Source: Halisarca cf. caerulea
Lineage: Eukaryota > Porifera > Demospongiae > Chondrillida > Halisarcidae
Length of the DNA: 12,500 nucleotides
Direction: 5' to 3'
Assembly (NCBI GenBank): GCA_963170055.1
Contig: CAUJGJ010000005.1
Coordinates: forward strand, 242,901-255,400
Below are positions 1-8,537 of this stretch, in pieces; position 1 is the first letter of the stretch, and every line of letters begins with the position of its first letter. The notes beneath the pieces were generated by a model. It made no database searches. It was given only the letters and a program-made list of their open reading frames with translations, and was not told the DNA's origin. The translations under genes and the position numbers were made by a program.

Positions 1-382
1 TAAGAAATCAGTGCTCAATTTCAAAGTAGTGATGATAGCACAAAATATAACAAAAAACATAAATTAAAAATACATCATCAAAAAGCTAAAAACATGCTGT
101 TTTCCATGCTAGGAATAAAATAAATGAAATTTATCGATGAAATGAGACAGAGCCCTGTGTGTGAAGAACGGCCATTATTAGGCTTCGTGACCAATAATGG
201 CCTACCCAAGTGTCCCTGAAGAACTCTTTGTATCTTTGCTTATATGCAATGTGAGTCATTGGATTCTATGTTCAATTATAGATAATATATGGCCCTAACT
301 GGAATGCTAGTAAATTATTCTTCAACTTCATCTGTTGCTTCTCTACAATGAAAGACCCTTAGGTGTCCCATAACTCCCCACA
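1..382. other. Left edge, no gene recognised
   Basis: AT-rich. It would be the intron after the gene C first exon if that call is right. No P450-like exon was found on the minus strand. It holds one short hairpin (170-202). Confidence 0.5.
170..202. repeat. Inverted repeat (10-bp stem)
   Basis: GGCCATTATT at 170-179 is the reverse complement of AATAATGGCC at 193-202, with a 13-nt spacer. Confidence 0.7.
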
Positions 383-586
383 TTACTCTATCCACTTGTT
401 GCCGCTCTCGGGGAAGGTCGGAAGGGGCAGATCGTTAACAGATTTCAACTTCTTGTCTGACAATTGGCCAGCGACCTTGGCACTTGTAGACTGCCGACTC
501 ACCCATGAAAGAGCCTCATTCACCTGGTACAATAATCCTTTGAAAGGTTTACTACAGACTGGTGCAGAAATTCTTGAAGGAATCAT
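383..586 (-). CDS. Gene C: probable first exon of a third mitochondrial P450 copy (partial)
   Basis: The frame starts at an ATG in a strong context (GGACCACCATGA). The first 45 or so residues are basic and Ser-rich with one acid, including SRQSTSAK, as in a mitochondrial import signal. It then reads KSVNDLPLP, resembling gene A TVDDLPVP at the same distance from the start. The frame ends in TAA shortly after, so the true exon must leave by a splice site before that. GA|GTAATG near 390 is one possibility. The continuation was not found in bases 1-380 and would lie beyond the edge. Homology rests on a short motif plus position, strand and presequence. Confidence 0.42.
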   Translation of the reverse strand: MIPSRISAPVCSKPFKGLLYQVNEALSWVSRQSTSAKVAGQLSDKKLKSVNDLPLPTFPESGNKWIE

Positions 587-1059
587 GGTGGTCCAAAGCT
601 ACAAATCGTCTCACGCTTTCAGCTAGGGGTCGATGGCACATGTAAGAAAGTATCCAGTATAACGCAATATGTAACATTACTACATTATAATGCAATATAT
701 TATCATTATAATACATTATTATAGATTTATTATTATTAGTATTATTATTATTATAATCAAAACACAAATACACTGAACTCGGCAATGACTATTAATAACA
801 AAAGCAATAATTCAGATAACAACAATAATAGCAATAATGAGAACTGATTCTAACGTTATGAAAAACAGACTAATATACTGAACTACTAGTATGATACAAC
901 AAAGACAATAATAAAAATAAACATAATTATATTGCCTAAAACCTAGCTACTACTACTAACCCCCTCAGAGGGAAGGGAGATGTCTGGATTGGGGGAGTAT
1001 AATCAAGGTGCATTGTACCCGAGACTGCAATTGTCATGAAGACATGAAGAACGCCAATG
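587..1059. other. AT-rich intergenic stretch
   Basis: Simple triplet-like repeats and AAT/AAC-rich sequence upstream of gene C. No coding signal or recognisable promoter motif. Confidence 0.5.
718..757 (+). repeat. TTA-rich simple repeat
   Basis: Imperfect run of TTA/ATT triplets in a strongly AT-rich tract. Confidence 0.7.
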
Positions 1060-1325
1060 CTGCACACAGTGGGAAAGAGAACTACAGTATTGACAGGGAA
1101 CAGAATTGAAAACAGAGGAGAATCAAGGAGAGCCTGTACATCAGGAGCAATGTTGACTCAGGGTTAACCCTGAGTCATGTGGGATCCCCTGATTGGACAG
1201 GCATCGTGCATGTTTTGATCCCATTGGTTATTTTTTCCATCCTCTCATTTAATCACTTACGTTGGTTAATCAGCTTTTTTAGTTGTTTAGTTGTGTGTAC
1301 CTGAAGAAGTATAAGTGGGTGAAAC
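1060..1325 (+). pseudogene. Decayed Penelope-like or related retroelement tail
   Basis: Around 1120-1190 the plus strand gives RRIKESLYIRSNVDSGLTLS then, after a one-base shift, WDPLIGQ. This resembles the RRxKEAxxIxxxxPxLNRDxG...LS..WDPL ending seen in many GIY-YIG/Penelope-type and related retroelement proteins. About 110 bases later comes CTGAAGA...GAAAC (1301-1325), a kind of motif often seen in the trailers of such elements. Stops and shifts show that it is inactive. The assignment is from memory of family patterns. Confidence 0.38.
1154..1177. repeat. Perfect 24-nt palindrome with two AP-1-like sites
   Basis: TGACTCAGGGTT followed by its exact reverse complement. Each end is the TRE consensus TGACTCA/TGAGTCA bound by Jun/Fos-type bZIP proteins. 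It lies inside the decayed retroelement tail, so it may be a chance product of that sequence. Confidence 0.6.
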
Positions 1326-1437
1326 ATTGTACAATTGAATGATTGTTGATGAAGAATTGTGATATGCATTATTTGTTCAAAGAAAAAAAAATCCAAATCG
1401 ATCTAGCATGTCAAAGAATTTCAACAATCATTTAATA

Positions 1438-1813
1438 GGTGGTTCTGTTGTATCTTTACGGAATAGTAGTGGATTGTTTCCTGCAAATGTGGCCAAATAA
1501 ATGAACATTTGGCCTCTTGCATGTAAAGTTCGGAAGCTAAGACTCTGAAACATTCACAGCAAATTACAATGTATATCCCCTAATTTGTTATAAATTTCAA
1601 CTCCAAAGTGTTCAAGTAGGTTAAAACAGATCTTGACGATGTCATGTACGCTTGTAATCTGACCGCGTACAAACGCATACCCATGAGAAAGTGAATTCTT
1701 TGCATAGGGTGGTACCCAGAACTACAGACACTATACCGAACCTTTTGCACTATTGTGAATAAGCTCCTGCATGTATGTTGCAATGAGTTTGTCATTTTTA
1801 TGACCATGCATTA
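1438..1813 (+). repeat. Left arm of foldback element
   Basis: Imperfect inverted copy of 1872-2294. It is shorter than the right arm because the right arm carries extra AT-rich sequence around 2185-2225. Confidence 0.75.
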
Positions 1814-1871
1814 TAGACACAAGAAATTTGTAGGTTGTCAAGAATTAGCTGATCTACAGAAAATGAATGTT

Positions 1872-2294
1872 TAATGTACGTTGTCATGGTACTCAACTCA
1901 TTGCAACATGCATGCAGGAGCTTATTCACAATAGTGCACAAGGCTCGCAGTGGCACAGTGTCTATAGCTCTGGGCTACCACCCTGCGTGGTCAACTCACA
2001 TTCACGAGTATATGCAAAATAATATTGTTTGCGTAAGGCCAGATTTCAAGCATATGTGACATTGTCTGTTCTAACCTGACCTACTTGAACATTTTGGAGC
2101 TGAAATTTTATAGCAAATTGGGGGGCATGTATTTGGATTTGCTATGAATGTTTCAGAGTCTTCCACATTGAATTGACTGAGGAAACAAATTTTTGGACAA
2201 ATTTTTACATATTATAAGCGACCAAATACTCATTTATTTGGCCGCATGAAGGAGATGAATTGTTCCTATTCCTGAAAGACACAACAGAACCACC
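1872..2294 (-). repeat. Right arm of foldback element
   Basis: Imperfect inverted copy of 1438-1813, ending in CAACAGAACCACC followed by TA. Confidence 0.75.
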
Positions 2295-2741
2295 TAAATT
2301 TCCAACTACAGCCAGTACATATAGAGGGTTATTGTTGACAGGAGTTGAAAGTTCATAGCCTTTATTGGTACGAAGTGTCAGGTGACCAAATTTGTATCAG
2401 GCTGAATTGGCGTCTTTTACTCCACATCATATGAACCATAGAAGACACAAGTAGATAATAAAAATATTATTATAATTACAATGGCATATTATTGTACTTT
2501 CACTGCAAAAGTGATAACTATTATAGTATTGAATAACATGCATGAGCAGCAATGATAATAGTCAATCATATCCATCAATGTCATCCAGTGGAGCAAATGA
2601 GCTCAAATAGCCCAAATTGGACAGAGCATTAATTTCCCCTGTACATGGCAACTGAGATCCACTGAGTGAGGAACTCACCTACTCTAGGACCCTAACCCTA
2701 ACTCTTTTTATAGCCCTGGATCAGACCCAGTGCCGGTGTTG
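2295..2741. other. Intergenic stretch without recognisable genes
   Basis: AT-rich, with only a two-unit CCCTAA string near 2691-2701. Nothing else stands out. Confidence 0.5.
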
Positions 2742-3101
2742 TCACACATGCTGCGTACTGCCACATGCTGAACATAGATACTCATGTACAGGCTTTGTTT
2801 CATTTGGATTATCTATATTGTCTACTCTGTTTGGTGATTTTTGCACAGACATTGGTAAGCATGTAGTCCTATACCCCCTTCTACCGGCCTTCCAGTTCAG
2901 GCCGCCATTCAAAATTATAGGTTTTACCACATTTTCTAGGTTTTGTCTGGTTTCGCCGTGCCTTCCCATGCAGGGTTTTGCCAGACTCTGGAAAGAGGCA
3001 CCCATATCTATTAACATGGATGACATGACAAAAAGTAATGATTTCATTATGTGATTCATTTCAGAACTTTTGTAATTGGTTTGGGTGGCCATGGATACTG
3101 G
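2742..3101 (-). other. Unrecognised open frame with CxxC...H end
   Basis: The minus frame is open from 3101 to a stop at 2744-2742 (about 119 codons; first ATG at 3092). The C-terminus has a short Cys-rich motif (YLCSACGSTQHV). It begins 59 nt after the gene B exon 7 donor, behind a possible acceptor TTTATAG. Its start, NYKSSEMNHIMKSL, faintly recalls gene A exon 8 (NFHLETDMSHV), but it lacks the VLxPxxPxxIxF finish and is three times too long. It may be a chance frame, a transposon fragment or a replaced terminal exon. No family was recognised. Confidence 0.2.
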
Positions 3102-3160
3102 CTATAAAGCTTATCTCATGCGGGCATGTGCAGCTAGTGAGAACTTATTTATATATATAC

Positions 3161-3204
3161 CTGTATAAGTGGAAGAGCGATCTCAAGTTCTGCTAAACGT
3201 TGAC
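3161..3204 (-). pseudogene. Gene B exon 7-like fragment (L-helix)
   Basis: After TCTCGCAG, the 44 nt finish a Gly codon and encode QRLAELEIALPLIQ, followed by donor CAG|GTATAT. Length and phase are identical to gene A exon 7. The AELE motif fits the P450 family consensus even better than gene A does. It follows the exon 2 copy with no heme exon in between. Confidence 0.75.
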
Positions 3205-3646
3205 CTGCGAGACAAACGTAGGAGATAAAGGACAGCATACTGGCCATACATGATGCAATAATTATTGTACACAAGCGCGTATACATTGTATGCATGTGAC
3301 AGTATACACAGATAATTGTGTACAGCTGCAGTACATCTTGTCAGACACTAAACAGGTACCACAGATCTACATACTTGTACAAGTTAGCAGTAGCCATTGT
3401 TTCTTAGTTGATTGTATGGCAGTGAACCCTGAATTAAGGAGTAGTCAATGGGTCAGTAATTGTCATCCTGGTAGCTAGGTGCCTACAAAGGTGCATATCT
3501 GTATCACTGTGATACATCATGGACTACCATAGTGTGCCTATTATGTATGGTGAACATGCGAAGACAGAGTGGTATTATTTCATCAAGGTGATTTTCATGT
3601 GCTTGGCATGTATTCAACAAAACGAAGACAAACTGTATCAACCTAC

Positions 3647-3826
3647 CTTCAAAGACCAGTCAATGAAAGGCTCTAAAATATCATCAACATAATTGTTGAC
3701 TTCGTGGTGTTCTTTTAAGCACTGCGCTACATCTCCAGCTACTTCATGGATCATTGGAGATACCTCCAACATCTTTCTAGGAACAACCTGCTTGTTGGAC
3801 TTGCTGCGGAGTGCATGCCATTCTTC
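3647..3826 (-). pseudogene. Gene B exon 2-like fragment (C-helix)
   Basis: A 180-nt open segment starting EEWHALRSKSNKQVVPRK and ending ILEPFIDWSLK, between AATAG and an excellent donor AAG|GTAGGT. By eye 41 of 60 residues equal gene A exon 2, including WxxxR and IHEVAGDV. It starts 7 nt later than its gene A counterpart, and one base is missing next to the donor, so both border phases have changed while the interior stays open. Confidence 0.82.
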
Positions 3827-4374
3827 CTATTGCTGAGCAATATCCATTTTTCACACAATACTATGACACCATGCAAGTGTCTTTGGGTAAGTGCATATAT
3901 ACGAACATGACATACATGATTACATCGGTGAGGCATGCAGTGTGAGCTCCCAATATCAGCATTAACCACATTTAGTGTCTGATTAACTTAAATTATATTA
4001 TTATTATACACTAAGCTGAAATTGTAATTTTATATCAGTATAAAATGACAGCCATGTTGTGTGATGCCTGTTAAATCTCAATCACAACTGTAAAAAACAT
4101 TGTGGTTGACATTCTGTCCTAGCTCTTCTGGTTTAAGTTTAAATTAACTTATTAGACTTTTCTGTGAATATAATATTATAGGAGTTTAAGAATAACCATC
4201 ATACGCTTCTGAAGATACAGCCTGCTCTGTGAGCAGATAATTTTTCTTTGAGGAAAATATAAAAGAGGCCGGCTGGGGGTTGTAACCCCAGTAATTGCCC
4301 TCTAGATCAGACCCTGTGTGTGTGTATGTGTGTGGCAGAACAGCAATTTAAGTCTTATTCTGTGGATCCATCCC

Positions 4375-4401
4375 TGTGTGTGTGTGTGTGTATGTGTATG
4401 T

Positions 4402-4488
<87 letters not shown>
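4375..4488 (+). repeat. (TG)n microsatellite
   Basis: About 114 nt of TG with a few TA/TT interruptions at the 5' end. A shorter TG run at 4315-4334 precedes it. It lies within the presumed first intron of gene B, 37 nt past the donor. The poly-Cys/Val and poly-Thr/His frames across it are artefacts. Confidence 0.97.
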
Positions 4489-4492
<4 letters not shown>

Positions 4493-4525
4493 CAACCGTA
4501 ACAGGACTTAATAAGCTCACTCTAC

Positions 4526-4705
4526 GTATATCACAAGTCCAGTCCCAAATCCATGCTTTTCCATCAGCCAAACAAGGCTTTCAGCTCCTGGACGTTCAGG
4601 CACCTTCACTTCAGTCCTAAATATGACAGCAGTGTGCACGTACTCTTGGTCAGAAGTAAAGACCAAGGAGTGTGACAGAAAGGAAGTTGACACGCAGTAC
4701 ATTTT
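4526..4705 (-). pseudogene. Gene B exon 1-like fragment
   Basis: Open frame with KMYCVSTSF, then VFTSDQEYVHTAVIFRTEVK, then PERPGAESLVWLMEKHGFGT and GLVI. It lines up with gene A LFRVPISRPATIVVTADPDH through VRPGASPLAGFMEKHGFGKG. MEKHGFG is identical. A possible acceptor CCACAG sits just before KMY and a donor TAC|GTAGAG follows. The gene A presequence and DLPVP part has no match immediately upstream. Confidence 0.72.
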
Positions 4706-5476
4706 CTGTGGACTAGATCTAGCAATCTTTTCTAACAGTTTATGATTATTGTTTATATGCGAATCCCATCTGACTGGACTATAATTTGGAATGCATGTAT
4801 GAGGTAATTTGAGGCACATGCATTTGTTGAGCTCACAATTCAACAGTCAACTATTATGAGAAGGCATGTATATAGGTTGCGGTTGAGCCTGTGTTTGACT
4901 TTAATTGAAAATTTTGGTCCCATGGGACGAAATCTCCCAAAAATATGAAGTATCCCATGCAGCATTCTTAATCTCCGTACATACTGCATATAGCTCCAAG
5001 CTTGCATGCATATGCATGGTTGCATCATTGATGCTTCAGCAATATTATGGTTGCATTCACACATACTGTAATTACCTTAAATATACCTAGTAACACTTCA
5101 ATTAGTTTCTTGTAAGCAATAATAAACTTTATTTAGTCATATCACAGGCATTTCGCACACACGTGTACACACACATATGTACTGTATATCATGCTTTATT
5201 GTCATTTATATATAAAGAATTCTGATAATAGTATTATAATATTATATTGGAATGCATTTAGAACTTTTAGTGCATTTTTGATTCTTGTCACACTTTGTGT
5301 AATATGATATTAATCACATTAGCAGAAATACCGAATGATAATTATATATATCCAAAAATAACACTATTCTGTACAATTATAGTATTAATAAAATTATTAT
5401 TATAATGTACTTTTATCATAATAATTAGTATATTTAGTAATATGTGATTATTATATTAAATAATATACATGCTATA
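4706..5476. other. Spacer between gene A stop and gene B fragment
   Basis: Contains the gene A 3' flank with candidate AATAAA signals and TA-rich sequence at 5200-5470. The minus strand was checked for the missing presequence part of gene B and none was recognised. Confidence 0.5.
5195..5200 (-). promoter_or_regulatory. Candidate polyadenylation signal of gene A
   Basis: First AATAAA on the minus strand after the gene A stop, 277 nt downstream. A second AATAAA lies at 5133-5128. The interval is strongly AT-rich, so a chance match is quite possible. Confidence 0.35.
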
Positions 5477-5593
5477 TTACTTCACCACTCTGTCATTAAA
5501 CTGTATCCTGACTGGTGTTGTCGGCTTGAGAACAGTTGTACCAGCTGATTCCACGTGAGACATGTCAGTTTCAAGATGGAAATTTCTTGTAAT
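5477..5593 (-). CDS. Gene A exon 8: C-terminal exon and stop
   Basis: Starts after acceptor CCATATCAG and encodes ITRNFHLETDMSHVESAGTT followed by VLKPTTPVRIQF and a short basic end before TAA at 5479-5477. This fits the usual P450 finish: an NFxLE strand, a lysine-proline turn (xLxPxxPxxIxF), then a charged tail. Phase 0 fits exon 7, and the exon length of 117 nt includes the stop. Confidence 0.9.
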   Translation of the reverse strand: MTRNFHLETDMSHVESAGTTVLKPTTPVRIQFNDRVVK

Positions 5594-8428
5594 CTGATAT
5601 GGATAGCAAATTCTTATGATTTTAAACCACTCTAATACAAGTCAGTTGCTTGCACAATTAAATATGAATTAAACTAAATTAAATGGTTCAGTGATAAACT
5701 AAATTATATGGTCATAAAATAATAATATAATAAAATAGAATAAATCAAATGGTTCAGTGATAAACTTGTAATTGGTTACCCGCTTTTTACTTACCTGCCA
5801 TAGGGTTATAGAGTACACACTGCATGTGGGGTCTCATATATTTATGCCATTCAAATTGACAATGCAATAATTGCTACATGCTCAAATAATTAAGGTTCTG
5901 CATGATCTTTGACTGTATAGTAATGTAAATTCCTTAATATATATGCATTAAATTGTCAGTAGTAAATCCTTATTATCATTAAAATTTCAGCATATACTCT
6001 GCATGGTAGGCATTGAAATAAGTACGATTTTAAGAAGGCATGCAAAAAATCCATCATTGTGAGGAGATGAGAGATGCAAGTGATCTGAAGGCCTACAAAA
6101 AGTTAATGAATATTTAGCTACTAAGCTTTTTGTTTGTGTCGTAAATTTAAATTTAAAGTATAATTATAATGACAGCATGAAACTGGAACAATTGTGTAAT
6201 ATGTCCATGCAATGTATAGGGTTCCAGGTAGACAAGACATGGTCAGCGGAACTAATGGATTAAATTTTTAATGCTGATAATCTATAATTTATTTTCATAC
6301 TCACTTGGATCAGTAGAACAGTTAATTCAGCTTCGGACAGGCGACGACCTGAAGAAACAGAACCAATTACAATGGAATATTACCACTGCCACTATATAAT
6401 TTACCAATCTCAGGCCAAACTCAAAGAATGATATAATGCAAGTCCCAAAGGTTTGTATGTATACTGAGATGCATATATACGGCATTATAGGAATTTCAAA
6501 TTACATTATTAGCTGGAATTATTTGCTTTGCATTTTCATTATTTATCAGTATGTGGGCATGCAACTTGTAGCCTTCTGGGCTCAGCATGATGTTTCTGAC
6601 TTCTAACTAGGCTCTAGGCGACAGATATCCGTAAACTAACCATAACAAGCTCTTGGACCAAAACCAAAGGGAAGGTGAGCAAAAGCATTCTTCTTCTTTG
6701 ACTCTCTTGTCCAGCGATCAGGATTGAATGTCAGTGGTTCTTCAAATATAGTGGGATCTCTAGACATACTGTAGTTGTCTGTGATAATCCAAGTCTGCAT
6801 ATAAAAGAAATACAGCAATACAGAAATTATGCAATGTATCATATCGTGACAAGTAATAATGATATGCATATAATAGTTATAATTAATATCAGAGGATTTC
6901 ATGAGGATAATATATAGCAGTTCAACCACTGTAGCTCCGATATACACCTAATATACAGCAACTTTTATTTCAACAGAAATAGTCACTGTGTTGAATAAAC
7001 AAGGTGTTAATTTATATATATACTGAATGTCACAGTCTAGCATCAATTATATCCAGCTTACTCCTTTAGGGATTATGTAACTGTCCATGATGACATCTTC
7101 AACCAGTACTCTTCTATTGGTGGTTATGATTGGATACCTCCTACAGTATGTGTACATACATAGTAAATAACTTCACACATTCACATTATTATTGTAAAAT
7201 GAAGACTGAGCACTACGCACAAGGAATGATGTGGAACTGCCTATAAGGATAAGAGAACACACTGTCAGTCATCACTATTCTACCTCTCTATATAGCTGAT
7301 CATGACACAATAATTGTCATGAAAGTCTTGGGTGCTAACCTAGCCTATAATATAGCCTTTACAGTTACCCTGTGCAGGGACAATAATTATAGTCCTGATC
7401 GAGGTGAAGTGAACTTCTGCAGTGTGACAATTCTATTCATGGTGTCTTCCTGTGGACAGTGTATTTCATAAAACTCATGCAATATCAGTTTCCCACCAAA
7501 CTACATGCCCACATATTATACATAGACTCGACGGAATTGCTAAGGCAGAGTTTTAGTCTGGTTGACTTCCTCTTGGCTGGTTTTCCTCATACATATGTAC
7601 TAAGGGTTTGGTCTGATGGCTTAGAATTGCTATTATATGCATGATCATTGATTGGGTCTAGTCCCCTTATGTGATGAAGGTACGTTACACCCCCCCTTGG
7701 GCCATTTAGACCACGAGCAATAATCAACATTAATGTTGTCATATAATATATTATGTATAGAACCCCGGACTCATAAAACATATGTGACAATACTAATTTA
7801 AGTAAATCTCACCTCAGTGTCTCAGTAATGATGTTCTTTGCATAAGGCAGCTTCTGTAAATCCTGCACTGTTGGTACACCATGTTCACCAACAACAGACA
7901 GTACCTCCTCTCTCAGTTTCTCTTGAACATGAGGGTTCTTGGCCAGTTCAAACAGCATGTAGGTACCAGCTAAGGACGTCTTACAATGACAGCCAATGTG
8001 AAAGAAGTACGTATATAAGCTATCCCAGTCAGTGATGGGCGAAACAACACGTTGCATTTAAATCTTTATATACATGATGTTATGTACATAAAATTATAAT
8101 AATGTGAAGCATAATAAGTAACACCATCCATACCAACAATGGGCATGTAATTTTTATACAGTGCACATGAAGTTCAATTTTGACTCATATGCATGTCATG
8201 TACATGCATAAAATAGTTAAAAAGTATGTATATATTGTGTGCTTACCATTCATGATCAATGGATAAATTTTAATACTTAAGGTGGAACTGATCAACATAA
8301 AATTAATACTTAATATAAAAGCTATCATTAGCATTTCATGCATATTACAATATTGTGCTAGCAGTTGAGGACCTGAATATTAAATTGATGGCATTACATA
8401 TACACATAAATAGTATGACATGCATGCA

Positions 8429-8472
<44 letters not shown>

Positions 8473-8479
8473 ACACACA

Positions 8480-8537
<58 letters not shown>

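Larger units (their letters stand above)
1438..2294. mobile_element. Foldback (long inverted-repeat) element flanked by TA
   Basis: The left arm (about 1438-1813) is the imperfect reverse complement of the right arm (about 1872-2294), separated by a loop of about 58 nt. Shared blocks include GGTGGTTCTGTTG at the tips, GGCCAAATAAATGA, GAATGTTTCAGAGTCTT, CAGGAGCTTATTCACAATAG and CTCATTGCAACAT near the loop. Both tips abut TA, which would fit a TA target-site duplication of a Tc1/mariner-like or similar DNA transposon. Each arm has a short open frame reading outward from the loop (NSLQH-CRSLFTIV), but these are the same repeat read twice. No transposase is seen. Confidence 0.78.
3161..4705 (-). 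pseudogene. Gene B: truncated mitochondrial-clan P450 copy
   Basis: Three pieces match gene A in the right order and strand: part of exon 1 (4705-4526), exon 2 (3826-3647) and exon 7 (3204-3161). Between the last two only 442 nt remain, and no I-helix, ExxR, FNPDRW or heme-Cys segment was found there in any minus frame. The presequence part of exon 1 was also not found upstream. Splicing piece 2 to piece 7 directly changes frame and meets TAG within four codons. A working P450 is therefore ruled out from what is visible. The retained splice sites and open frames suggest fairly recent decay, or use as part of a shorter transcript. Confidence 0.72.

Noticed and set aside
363..626. Plus-strand frame of 87 codons
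   Set aside because: It overlaps the gene C exon antisense and shows no family motif; the minus frame has the better start and similarity to gene A.
1301..1325. Hammerhead ribozyme core (CTGAAGA...GAAAC)
   Set aside because: The 13-nt spacer does not form a good stem II and no convincing stem III with a cleavage triplet follows, so it is only a resemblance.
1580..2059. Two similar short frames (NSLQH-CRSLFTIV) as a gene pair
   Set aside because: They are the two arms of one inverted repeat read outward; they share sequence because the arms are copies, not because of a protein family.
2691..2703. Interstitial telomere repeat (CCCTAACCCTAA)
   Set aside because: Only two units, within chance expectation for this window.
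3208..3646. Missing exons 3-6 of gene B hidden in the gap
   Set aside because: All minus frames were scanned for AGxDT, ExxR, FNPxRW and FxxGxRxC and nothing was found; the gap is also shorter than the exons themselves.
4302..4620. Open frames on both strands made of Cys-Val or Thr-His repeats
   Set aside because: They only translate the TG microsatellite and have no other coding signal.
4840..5064. Minus frame as the missing gene B presequence exon
   Set aside because: It has Arg-rich stretches, but no DLPxP motif, no good start context and no suitable donor into 4705.
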